Both the position numbers and the translations under genes were made by a program. Below are positions 1 to 7,912 of a stretch of 64,000 bases of DNA, in pieces. The notes beneath the pieces were generated by a model. That model worked only from the letters and a program-made list of their open reading frames with translations, was not told where the DNA came from and searched no databases. Within the stretch, counting starts at the first letter, position 1. The number at the start of each line of letters is the position of its first letter. The stretch is from Bradyrhizobium elkanii USDA 76. Lineage in GTDB: Bacteria > Pseudomonadota > Alphaproteobacteria > Rhizobiales > Xanthobacteraceae. Location: the NCBI RefSeq assembly GCF_023278185.1, contig NZ_CP066356.1, positions 1,976,001 through 2,040,000 on the forward strand, in the 5' to 3' direction.

Positions 1-72
1 CTCAGCGTCGGTGCCGCCACTGCGAAAGCGACGAAGTTGCCGCCGGCCGCGGTCGCGTCGACGCCGCCCTAG
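1..72 (+). CDS. C-terminal end of an unidentified gene (partial)
   Basis: The first frame is open from base 1 to a TAG at 70-72 and encodes a 23-residue Ala/Pro/Lys-rich tail ending ASTPP. It would converge with the minus-strand gene that ends at 91. Such tails are common at the ends of alphaproteobacterial secreted or envelope proteins, but the fragment is too short to name or to prove that it is coding. Sequence upstream of the window would settle it. Confidence 0.3.
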   Translation, partial: LSVGAATAKATKLPPAAVASTPP

Positions 73-90
73 GACCGGGCCGCCCGTACA

Positions 91-1647
91 TTACGGGAGG
101 TTGCGGCACTCGGTGAACCTGTCGCCGTCCGGCGTTTCCGCCCTCTCGAGGCAATGGGCCTTATCGGTAACCTTGCCGGCTACGACAAAGTCGTAGGCTT
201 GGTTTTTGAAGACCAGCACGTAACGGCCAGGTGAGAGGACGAGATCGGGGTTCACTGGCTGCAGCTCGACCATCTCGCGGCTTTCAGGGACCGGCGCTAC
301 GGTCAGGTCGACGGAAACGGACCGGATCGCCCAGGCATCGTTGGCCATAGCGACCGCCGGTGACGACGGTGTTCGTGCCACCTGGGCGAGAATGCGCAAT
401 TGTGCGTTGTCGGGCGCGCTTGTCATAAGCTCGCGCTGATACGCGACAAACGAAAGCGGGCCGTGCGGCACCACAACGGTGCGCGGCTTGGTGGTCAATA
501 CCGACACGGCGATCCGGCTGTCGGGAAGGCGGATGTTCATCGGCTCGAGCCGGATCATCCGCCCGTTGCTTGACGCAAAAATCCCATACGTCGTCGGCAG
601 TGAACGTGCGGGTGGTGCGCTTGCGGCTGCTTCGATCGGAGCACGATGTACGAACGTGGCAATTGCCGGTTTCAGCTTGCGTCTGCCTTGCGGCGGCGAC
701 TGAACGGGCGTCGCGTTCGAATGGCTGACAACCTGGGGTGTTGTATTGAACAGGGATGCAACGTTGCCCCGCATGAGCATTCCGGTCCCAATCGCAAGCA
801 GAACCGTTGCTGGAGCGAGGAACCATACAAAGTTGCGCACTTTCCATTCGCTGGTGACGGAACGTCGGTCTCGCGGCGAGCTCTGAAGTTCTTCGGCGAT
901 CAGCTTCTCGATGAGTATCGTCTGCTGTTCCTGCACCGCGACGCTCGCCTCGGCAGTGCTGGTGTGCACGGGCGGTTGCCGCGGCGGCGGCACTGCTGGA
1001 CCGGTTGACACCGGCGGCACCGAGTTCGGATCTGGGTCTCCGGCCGGACTAAATCCCTCTCCTTCATCTGCCTCAGGCGTGTACGAGGTTACGGCTGTGC
1101 GGGCATACGAGCCCGGTGGCGCTGGCTGCGTGCGGCTCTCGCATTCCTCCGCTGAAGCATCGTTTGGATCGGCCGCAGGGGAGACGGACCCGTCATCCGG
1201 TCCGGCATCAGGCCGAGCCACGTTCGTCCGGCGTCCGATGTCCTCCGCGGCCTCATTCAGGCGCCGACTGACCTCATCCTGCGGGAGTACAATCGGTTGC
1301 AGGGGATGTTCCAGGTCAAGGAGCGGATGAGCTTCATTGGTCGGCCCACCGTTCGGCAAGCTCGGATCGTCGCCAATGATCGTCGGTTGCTTGTCGGTCG
1401 GACTGTCTGGCGGCCCGGCGGGATCGCGCTCTGGATTTACGGGCTCGCGCAGGCGGGCTTCGACGAACTGCGTCCAGGCGCCACGCCGTCGCAGAGGTGC
1501 GGCAAGCCTGTCTGCCTGACGTGGCAAAGGCGGCGCATTCAGGATGGCCGCCTGAGCCGAGGGGAGCTGACTGGAGCGCTTCATGCCTGGATACGCAGCT
1601 TGACGTTTGTCCGCCGTTGCGGACGTTCGCGACACCGTGGCGATCAT
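91..1647 (-). CDS. Proline-rich single-pass membrane protein of unknown function
   Basis: The ORF encodes 518 residues. Residues 1-265 are low-complexity, rich in Pro, Asp, Glu and Ala, and look disordered. A single hydrophobic segment at about 272-292 (FVWFLAPATVLLAIGTGMLM) is followed by a folded-looking region of about 225 residues with beta-rich stretches. With no signal peptide and a long N-terminal tail, the likely topology is cytoplasmic N-terminus and periplasmic C-terminus. I recognise no family. ATG at 1647 is used; an in-frame ATG at 1584 is possible. It is divergent from nothing and sits downstream of a glycosyltransferase on the same strand, near an exopolysaccharide operon, so an envelope or polysaccharide role is a guess. 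An exact CtrA-like site lies about 45 bp upstream of the start. Confidence 0.6.
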   Translation of the reverse strand: MIATVSRTSATADKRQAAYPGMKRSSQLPSAQAAILNAPPLPRQADRLAAPLRRRGAWTQFVEARLREPVNPERDPAGPPDSPTDKQPTIIGDDPSLPNGGPTNEAHPLLDLEHPLQPIVLPQDEVSRRLNEAAEDIGRRTNVARPDAGPDDGSVSPAADPNDASAEECESRTQPAPPGSYARTAVTSYTPEADEGEGFSPAGDPDPNSVPPVSTGPAVPPPRQPPVHTSTAEASVAVQEQQTILIEKLIAEELQSSPRDRRSVTSEWKVRNFVWFLAPATVLLAIGTGMLMRGNVASLFNTTPQVVSHSNATPVQSPPQGRRKLKPAIATFVHRAPIEAAASAPPARSLPTTYGIFASSNGRMIRLEPMNIRLPDSRIAVSVLTTKPRTVVVPHGPLSFVAYQRELMTSAPDNAQLRILAQVARTPSSPAVAMANDAWAIRSVSVDLTVAPVPESREMVELQPVNPDLVLSPGRYVLVFKNQAYDFVVAGKVTDKAHCLERAETPDGDRFTECRNLP

Positions 1648-1689
1648 ATGAAAAGGATCGCCAACCTGCCGGGATGTAGCAGCCGCCGC

Positions 1690-1708
1690 TTAACAGGCCG
1701 TTAACCAT
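1690..1708 (-). promoter_or_regulatory. Candidate CtrA binding site
   Basis: TTAA (1690-1693), seven bases, then TTAACCAT (1701-1708) match the alphaproteobacterial CtrA consensus TTAA-N7-TTAAC exactly and also contain the TTAACCAT half-site form. The element lies 43-61 bp upstream of the ATG at 1647, where a response regulator would overlap the -35 region. The match is seen in the sequence; control by CtrA is inferred. Confidence 0.45.
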
Positions 1709-1756
1709 AAACCGGCGGAAACGCCGCATTGCTCCGCACCACGCGAGGTGACGATT

Positions 1757-2890
1757 TCAGGCAGCCGCTGGCAGCTCAAAGGATCCGGCGATCTGGCGCA
1801 GACGGTCGGCTCGTGCGCGCATTTGATCGGTATGAACAATACCGAGGATGTCGAATACCGCCTGTATGCGGTAGAGCCAATCGTGCCTCAGTGCGGCTTC
1901 CCGGACGTTTGCGCTCTGAACCGCTCGCAGTCGCGCCGGCTCTGCGTTCAGCGCTTCGAGGATCTGGCAAATGTCGGGCGAATCGAAGGGTACATGAATG
2001 ACGGCGTCGGGCCAGTCGAACTGCCGTGCAAACTCTTCGGTGCGCGGCGCTTCTCCAACCATCACCGCCCCGGCTGCAGCACCTTCATAATAGCGAGCGG
2101 AAATCTCGTCTCGGCCGGCCGTGAATTCCGGGTTGTTGACGTGACTGCGATTGGCGATGAAATAGCGGCTGCGCTGTAGGATATTCGCAATCATGATGCG
2201 GTGCTCTTCCGGATTGTCGACCCGGAACGTCCTTTCCTTTCGGTTCGAACCGCTCGCCGCCACGGTGTCGTAGTAGTAGAAGAAGCGCTCTCTCTCGGCG
2301 CCGGCCAGCAACGCGGCGTGGGTCGTCGCCGAACGACGCCCGATGTTGCACACGGCGATCGATCGCTGCTGCTCGGGTTTCGGCGCGAACCGCTCCACGT
2401 CGACCGCCAGCGGCAGATAGCTGCACGGTCGACCTGCTATTCGCGCGATCTGCGGTGCGCAGTGATGCAGGCCGACAAATATATGATCAAATCCGGATAG
2501 GAGCTCGACCAGATACTCCGGGATGTCATCTGCCCAGACTTCAGTGATGAAGCATGCTGCCTTGCGACACCGCTTGCGCCAGTCGGGAATCGCCGTGAGC
2601 GCGTGCAGTTGATACGCATTGCTGAAGATCGGAAAGAACAGTTCATAATCGCGTTGCAGCGGCAGCTGCGGCGGGGAGGGTGCCAGCACACCTGCCAGTT
2701 TGGTCGATCCTGATGCAAGGCGCGTCCACTTGTAGACACGTCGAGAGAACTCCAGTGCAGCGCGATCTTGAACATCGAACCGATCGGCGCGCGTCATCGC
2801 CGCCAAATTGTCCTCGAACTCATAGCTGAGGCAAAATGCGACAAGATCGGAAATCCGACGCTGCGAGAGGAGTAGAACCTTGCCTTCCAC
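1757..2890 (-). CDS. CgeB-like/family 1-type glycosyltransferase
   Basis: The C-terminal part has the pattern of the GT-B glycosyltransferase domain found in CgeB/SpsB-like proteins (PF13524 type). It has IANRSHVNNPEFTAGRDEIS, then RYYEGAAAGAVMVGEAPRTEEF, where the YEG-A-G-v segment is the nucleotide-sugar site, then FDSPDICQILEAL and a closing helix. The N-terminal half has a Rossmann-like core with ITEVWADDIPEYLVEL and FDHIFVG. The frame is open up to 3043 but begins there with TTG and Arg-rich non-conserved sequence. I therefore prefer GTG at 2890, which has GGAG 11 bases upstream and gives 377 residues; the start is uncertain. It transfers an unknown sugar, presumably to a surface glycan or lipid, and lies divergent from the wecB operon. 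Confidence 0.65.
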   Translation of the reverse strand: MEGKVLLLSQRRISDLVAFCLSYEFEDNLAAMTRADRFDVQDRAALEFSRRVYKWTRLASGSTKLAGVLAPSPPQLPLQRDYELFFPIFSNAYQLHALTAIPDWRKRCRKAACFITEVWADDIPEYLVELLSGFDHIFVGLHHCAPQIARIAGRPCSYLPLAVDVERFAPKPEQQRSIAVCNIGRRSATTHAALLAGAERERFFYYYDTVAASGSNRKERTFRVDNPEEHRIMIANILQRSRYFIANRSHVNNPEFTAGRDEISARYYEGAAAGAVMVGEAPRTEEFARQFDWPDAVIHVPFDSPDICQILEALNAEPARLRAVQSANVREAALRHDWLYRIQAVFDILGIVHTDQMRARADRLRQIAGSFELPAAA

Positions 2891-3168
2891 GAGGCGTTGT
2901 CTCCGACCTATCAAATGCCGGAAAGTGCCGGCCGCACGACTTCCGGAAGCCCTCGACCAGGAGCGAGTTGCGCGCTGATCGTTGTCAAGAACAGCGCCAA
3001 TCAACGCAAGTCCACATACGCTATTTAATCTTGTTTTGTCCAAATTTTACCGAAATTGGATAATGCGTGCCTGTCATTGGAGTTCGTTGCGCGTGTAACT
3101 GCATTCTCGCCGAGCTGTTGCGAATGAAGGCGCGAGGATGCGCCGACGATGATTGCGAACGGTACAGC

Positions 3169-3278
3169 GAATGCGCGTTAACCTGGAGAAGTTAAATCTG
3201 GAACTCGCTGGCGGCAGCGAAGAACGTCAGCGGACAACGACTGAGTGCGCGTTAACCCGAAAAAGTTAAATCTGGAAC
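3169..3278. repeat. Two-copy 36-bp direct repeat upstream of wecB
   Basis: Bases 3169-3204 and 3243-3278 match at 32 of 36 positions and are exactly 74 bp apart, close to seven helical turns. Each copy has TGCGCGTTAACC, a short variable part, then GTTAAATCTGGAAC. The variable bases cluster in the middle, as in an operator with two conserved half-sites. TTAA to TTAA spacing is 10, not the 7 expected for CtrA. Confidence 0.6.
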
Positions 3279-3425
3279 CGCCTGATAACAACTGGCATCG
3301 ATGATGCGCAACGCCCTCCGCGGCAACTCCGACAATTAGCTATAAATTTCATTTAACGTGCGCCGAGCCAACGTTGGCGATGAACGCGCCGGGAAAATCC
3401 GGTAGCGTGCCGCATCATTTCGATA

Positions 3426-3461
3426 CGGCAAGAATATTCAACACGGCAAAATTATTGAACA
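3426..3461 (+). repeat. 18-bp tandem repeat next to the wecB start
   Basis: Unit one at 3426-3443 and unit two at 3444-3461 abut directly and match at 15 of 18 bases (CGGCAA, A/T-rich core, AACA). The second unit ends 18 bp before the wecB ATG, so it lies in the untranslated leader or at the promoter. Confidence 0.5.
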
Positions 3462-3479
3462 CAGGCGGCGTCGGGCTTC

Positions 3480-4697
3480 ATGCGTATTCTTAGCGTATTT
3501 GGTACTCGTCCAGAGGCGATCAAAATGGCACCGCTTGTGCTGGCGCTGGGCGAAGCAGAGGGAATCGATTCGCGTGTCTGCGTGACGGGCCAGCATCGTC
3601 AGATGCTCGACGATGTGATGTCGGCCTTCTCGTTGAGAGCGGACTACGACCTGAACATCATGCGACCCAACCAGTCGTTGAGCGAAGTGTTCAGCGCGGT
3701 TATGACCGGAATCGATCCGATCATCGCCGACTACAACCCGGACTACGTTCTTGTACAGGGCGACACCGCAACCAGTACGGCGGCTGCACTTGCCGCGTTC
3801 TTCCGGTCGGTTAGTGTCGGGCATGTCGAGGCGGGATTGCGAACCGGCAATCTCATGAGTCCATGGCCGGAGGAGGCCAATCGGCGGGTTACTGCGGTCG
3901 TTACGACGAGGCATTATGCACCGACGTCGCGTGCGCGTTCAGCCCTGCTGAAGGAAGGGTATCCGTCAGACGCCGTCATTGTCACCGGCAATACCGTGAT
4001 CGACGGGCTGCTTCGTATGGCCGCAAATATCGCTCAACCGGGCGAGCTTCGCCGGTCGCTCGAGGTGAAATACTCATGGCTCGACACTTCGAAGCGACTT
4101 GTTCTCGTGACCGGACACCGGCGCGAGAGCTTTGGATCCGGGTTCCGGCAAATTTGCGAGGCATTGAAGACAATCGGCAGGCGGGACGACATTCAGATCG
4201 TGTATCCCGTTCATCTGAATCCGAACGTACGCGGGCCGGTATTCGATCATCTACGCGATGCGCCCAATGTCTTCCTGATCGAGCCCCTGAACTATCCCGA
4301 GTTCGTCTACCTGATGACGCGCTCGTATCTCATCCTTACCGATTCCGGTGGAATTCAGGAGGAGGCACCGGCGCTTCGCAAGCCCGTGCTCGTCATGCGA
4401 GATACCAGCGAGCGCATGGAGGCCGTTGACGCCGGCGTAGCTCGCCTGGTCACCACCGACCCGGCTCGTATCGTCGCGGGCGTCGAACGCCTGCTCGATG
4501 TGCCAGCGGAGCACGAAGCCATGTCTCTCGGTGCCAATCCATTCGGTGACGGACGTGCCAGCAAACTCATCGTGCATGATCTTCTGAATGTCCGTCGGCC
4601 GCAACGTCCAACTGATCACATCACGAGCGCCAATCTTTTGCCGACTCCCGAGATGCATTCGCGGCCGTCACCACCGCTCTCCCAACCGGCGTACTGA
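3480..4697 (+). CDS. wecB: UDP-N-acetylglucosamine 2-epimerase (non-hydrolysing)
   Basis: This cytoplasmic enzyme interconverts UDP-GlcNAc and UDP-ManNAc to supply ManNAc units for surface polysaccharide. The 405-residue product opens with the family hallmark VFGTRPEAIKMAPL. It has the QGDT-S segment, VEAGLRTG followed by PWPEEANRR, GHRRESFG, and near residue 285 DSGGIQEEAP, all part of the GT-B-like active site of WecB/MnaA enzymes. The length is slightly above the usual 370-380 because of a Pro/Ser-rich tail. It is the first gene of a tight operon (12 bp to the next gene). The Shine-Dalgarno sequence is weak. Confidence 0.95.
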   Translation: MRILSVFGTRPEAIKMAPLVLALGEAEGIDSRVCVTGQHRQMLDDVMSAFSLRADYDLNIMRPNQSLSEVFSAVMTGIDPIIADYNPDYVLVQGDTATSTAAALAAFFRSVSVGHVEAGLRTGNLMSPWPEEANRRVTAVVTTRHYAPTSRARSALLKEGYPSDAVIVTGNTVIDGLLRMAANIAQPGELRRSLEVKYSWLDTSKRLVLVTGHRRESFGSGFRQICEALKTIGRRDDIQIVYPVHLNPNVRGPVFDHLRDAPNVFLIEPLNYPEFVYLMTRSYLILTDSGGIQEEAPALRKPVLVMRDTSERMEAVDAGVARLVTTDPARIVAGVERLLDVPAEHEAMSLGANPFGDGRASKLIVHDLLNVRRPQRPTDHITSANLLPTPEMHSRPSPPLSQPAY

Positions 4698-4709
4698 TCA
4701 AACGAAGCC

Positions 4710-6917
4710 ATGGACACCAGAACCAATCAATTGGTCATTCAGGAATACGGCCAGCCGCTTGCGGAAGACTACGGTCCGCCAGCGGCGGCCCGGCCGACGT
4801 TCGGCTTGTGGGACATCATTGACGTTCTGCGCCGCGAATGGCGGTTACCCGTTATCGGACTGTTGATTGGGCTGGCGGCTGCTGTGGCTTCCGTTGTGGT
4901 CATGAAGGCGCCCTACAAGAGCAGTGCACGCATCCTCATCGATCGTAGTCTCAATCGTTATCTGCAGACCAACAAGATCGTGGATCAACCGACGATGGAC
5001 GAAGTGGAGGTCGGCAGTCAGCTTTACGTACTCTCATCCGACAGGGTAATGCTGCCGGTCATTCGTTCGCTGAATCTGACCAGTGATAGCGAGTTTGCCG
5101 GCCGATCTGCGCTTGCGAGCGCCACGGACGGGAGCGCCAGCACGGCGGCAGCCACAGCTGCGGCTGAACGAGCTGCTCTCGAAGCTCTGTTGAAGCGCGT
5201 AACAATTGCGCGAGAGGATGTCGCCAACGTTATCAATGTGACGGTCGAGTCGCAGAGTGCGGAGAAGGCTGCGAAGATCGCCAACGGCATCGTGGATAGC
5301 TATCTCGCGTCCCTGCAGGACACAAAATTGAGGTCGACGCAGAAGGTGAGCGGATGGCTGCAGGAGCGGCTCATTGAGCTGAAGAAGCAGGTAGCCGACG
5401 CGGACAAGGCGCTGCAGGACTTCAAGACGGCTAACAACCTCAGCAGCACTGGCGCGCAGGATACCGAGCTCCTGGCAAGTCTGAATACCCAGCTGATGAA
5501 CGCCAAGTTCGCGGCAGTCGAGGCAAAGGAGCGCCTCGACCGTATCAAGCGGACAGAGGCAAACGGGATTCCGTCAGCCGTGTCGACGGATGCGCTATTC
5601 AACGACAAGCGGGCGGCAGTCATCAACTTCGCGCTCAATAACAGCGAACTTGCACGTCTCCGCACGCAAAAGCGCGACCTTGCGTCTCGCCTTGCGGAAA
5701 TGGAAGCTCGCGTCGGTCGCAAGCACGCGGCTGTCGTCAAGCTTCGTGCGCAACTCAACAGCATTGACGCCGCCATTCGGTCCGACGAGGGTCGCATTAC
5801 CGATTCCTACGCCAGCGAGTACGAAGTCGCCAAGGCACGGCAGACCGAACTCGAAGACACGGCCGCAAAGCTTTCCGCGGAAACCGGAAGCCGGCTGCGC
5901 GAACTCGAGAGCGCCGCCGAGGCGCTGCGCAATCTTTATAGCGGATTCTTGCAAAAGCATAAGGAGATCGAGGCGGCACAGGCGGAGACGCTTCCGGCCC
6001 AGAGTGCGCAGATCATCACAAGAGCAGTTCCGCCGCTGACAAAGAGTTCCAAGAAGACCCTCATCGTGGCGGCAGGCAGCATTTTTCTTGGCCTGTTTCT
6101 CGGCATAGGCTCTGCCTTCGGACGTGAATGGATGGCGGACGTGTTCCGGACGCCCAAGGCCGTCGAACAGGTGACCGAAACACGGTGCATCGGACTGCCC
6201 TTCGTCTACGCTGGTCAATTGCCAATCGAGGAGCATGTCCTTGCTGCCCCCTTCTCGCGCTTCGCGGAAGGCCTTCGCAATGTGAAGGCGATGCTCGACC
6301 GTTCGTCCGCCTCGACCGGGGGCAAGGTCATCGGCGTCGTGTCGGCGGTTTCGAAAGAGGGAAAGACTGTCGTTGCCGCCAACCTTGCCGCGCTCATATT
6401 GTCGTCCTCTGGATCGCGCACGCTGTTGATCGATGCCGACCTTCATCTCCGGAATCTCACGACTGCGCTTTCCCCGGATGCGAAGGTCGGGCTTTTCGAC
6501 GCGCTAGAAGATCCCTCTCGTCTTGACGAGTTTGTTTGCAAGCGGCCGCATTCGGGGCTGGATGTCCTGCCAAATGCGTGCACGGTCAGGATTCCAAACG
6601 CCGCGGAGCTCCTGGGCTCGCAGGAAATGGAAAACCTGCTGGCCGTTGCACGGAAATCCTATGACTACATCGTGGTGGAGGTGGCGCCGATCATGTCGGT
6701 GGTCGACGCAAGGCTGATCGAGCGCTTCATCGATGAGTTCGTGTTCGTTGTGGAATGCGGTCAGACCAAGCGTACGAGTGTGCTCGAAGCGTTGTCGGTA
6801 ACGCAGCTCATCCGTGAGCGCGTGTCGACCATCGTGCTCAACCAGATTGACCCTCTTGAGCTCAGAACCATCGAGGCAAGAAACGGGGTCAGGTCCGAAG
6901 GATATTACCGGGAGTAG
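4710..6917 (+). CDS. Wzc/GumC-type polysaccharide chain-length regulator with tyrosine-kinase domain
   Basis: The 735-residue inner-membrane protein has the polysaccharide co-polymerase layout. There is a short cytoplasmic N-terminus, a membrane helix at about 47-66, a long periplasmic Wzz/GNVR region rich in coiled coil (about 180-440), a second helix at about 449-471, and a cytoplasmic P-loop domain. That domain has a Walker A-like SKEGKTVVAAN near 548-558 and a Walker A-prime LLIDADL. The last residues SEGYYRE carry two tyrosines, a short version of the usual C-terminal Tyr cluster. BY-kinases of this type control polymer length and export. It follows wecB by 12 bp, which fits export of the ManNAc-containing polymer made here. 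Confidence 0.9.
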   Translation: MDTRTNQLVIQEYGQPLAEDYGPPAAARPTFGLWDIIDVLRREWRLPVIGLLIGLAAAVASVVVMKAPYKSSARILIDRSLNRYLQTNKIVDQPTMDEVEVGSQLYVLSSDRVMLPVIRSLNLTSDSEFAGRSALASATDGSASTAAATAAAERAALEALLKRVTIAREDVANVINVTVESQSAEKAAKIANGIVDSYLASLQDTKLRSTQKVSGWLQERLIELKKQVADADKALQDFKTANNLSSTGAQDTELLASLNTQLMNAKFAAVEAKERLDRIKRTEANGIPSAVSTDALFNDKRAAVINFALNNSELARLRTQKRDLASRLAEMEARVGRKHAAVVKLRAQLNSIDAAIRSDEGRITDSYASEYEVAKARQTELEDTAAKLSAETGSRLRELESAAEALRNLYSGFLQKHKEIEAAQAETLPAQSAQIITRAVPPLTKSSKKTLIVAAGSIFLGLFLGIGSAFGREWMADVFRTPKAVEQVTETRCIGLPFVYAGQLPIEEHVLAAPFSRFAEGLRNVKAMLDRSSASTGGKVIGVVSAVSKEGKTVVAANLAALILSSSGSRTLLIDADLHLRNLTTALSPDAKVGLFDALEDPSRLDEFVCKRPHSGLDVLPNACTVRIPNAAELLGSQEMENLLAVARKSYDYIVVEVAPIMSVVDARLIERFIDEFVFVVECGQTKRTSVLEALSVTQLIRERVSTIVLNQIDPLELRTIEARNGVRSEGYYRE

Positions 6918-6921
6918 GGCT

Positions 6922-7908
6922 GTGGACGAGCTTAACAGTGCTTCAGGGTCTCCGCGCAACGCGGCGCCGCGCAGCTATGTGCTGATTTCGCCCTGCCGCG
7001 ATGAGGGAGCCTATCTCCGCCGCACGCTCGACAGCGTGGCTGCACAGTCGGTGCCGCCAGCACTGTGGATCGTCGTTGACGATGGATCCACCGACGAGAC
7101 GCCGCAGATCCTGGAAGAGTATGCGGCGCGGTTGCCTTATCTGCGTGTCGTGCGCCGCCAGGATCGAGGCCACCGGCGGGTGGGGCCCGGCGTGATTGAG
7201 GCGTTTTACGATGGTCTCGATCAAGTGTCCCTCGGCGACTTCGGCTATTTGTGCAAGCTTGATATGGATCTCGACCTGCCGCCTCGGTACTTCGAACTGC
7301 TGATGCAGCGAATGGAGGGCAATCCACGTATCGGGACGACCTCCGGCAAACCCTGGTTCGTTCATCCCCAAACCGGCGATCTCGTGCCCGAGGTCTGCGG
7401 CGATGAAATGTCGGTTGGAATGACGAAATTCTATCGCGTTGCGTGCTTCGAGCAGATCGGGGGATTCGTGCGACAGGTCATGTGGGATGGCATCGATTGC
7501 CACCGCGCCAGAATGCTGGGCTGGATCGCCGAGAGCGTCGATTCAGAACCAATCCGGTTCGTCCACCTTCGTCCACAAGGGGCCAGCCAGAACAGTATCT
7601 GGGCAGGCAGAATTCGCGCTGGCTTTGGTCAGTATTTCATGGGCACCTCGCCGTTTTACTATCTGGCGGTGGCGGCTTCCCGTCTTCGCGCGCATCCAAT
7701 GTTCATCGGAAGCGTCGCGATGCTTTGGGGATACTTCAGCAGCTGGGCAAAGGGGTTGCCGCGCTACAATGACCCCGAGTTCAGACGTTTTCTTCGTACG
7801 TATCAGCACGCATGCCTGAGACTGGGTAAACGAGCTGCCACAGCTCGCCTGGACGCCGAGCAAGTGGCTCGGTGGCAAGCCAACCGGCAATCGCCGCAGG
7901 GAAGTTGA
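6922..7908 (+). CDS. Family 2 glycosyltransferase
   Basis: The protein of about 328 residues has a GT-A nucleotide-sugar fold near its N-terminus: ISPCRDEGAYLRRTLDSVAAQ, then WIVVDDGSTDET, then a metal-binding KLDMDLDLP segment. The C-terminal third has hydrophobic stretches that may touch the membrane. The frame is open further upstream inside the kinase gene, but the GTG at 6922, with GGGAG about 8 bases upstream, is the credible start because it begins just after the preceding stop (6917) and just before the conserved fold. It probably adds a sugar to the lipid-linked repeat unit. The donor cannot be told. Confidence 0.85.
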   Translation: MDELNSASGSPRNAAPRSYVLISPCRDEGAYLRRTLDSVAAQSVPPALWIVVDDGSTDETPQILEEYAARLPYLRVVRRQDRGHRRVGPGVIEAFYDGLDQVSLGDFGYLCKLDMDLDLPPRYFELLMQRMEGNPRIGTTSGKPWFVHPQTGDLVPEVCGDEMSVGMTKFYRVACFEQIGGFVRQVMWDGIDCHRARMLGWIAESVDSEPIRFVHLRPQGASQNSIWAGRIRAGFGQYFMGTSPFYYLAVAASRLRAHPMFIGSVAMLWGYFSSWAKGLPRYNDPEFRRFLRTYQHACLRLGKRAATARLDAEQVARWQANRQSPQGS

Positions 7909-7912
7909 GCAG

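Larger units (their letters stand above)
2891..3479. other. Divergent intergenic region of the polysaccharide locus
   Basis: This stretch is richer in A+T than its surroundings and has no convincing gene. It holds two copies of a 36-bp direct repeat, a possible -10 box (TATAAA at 3341-3346) and, just before wecB, an 18-bp tandem repeat. Together these suggest a long regulated leader for the wecB operon. Confidence 0.5.

Noticed and set aside
3169..3278. The GTTAAC repeats as CtrA sites
   Set aside because: TTAA to TTAA spacing is 10 instead of 7. They are kept as an unknown operator.
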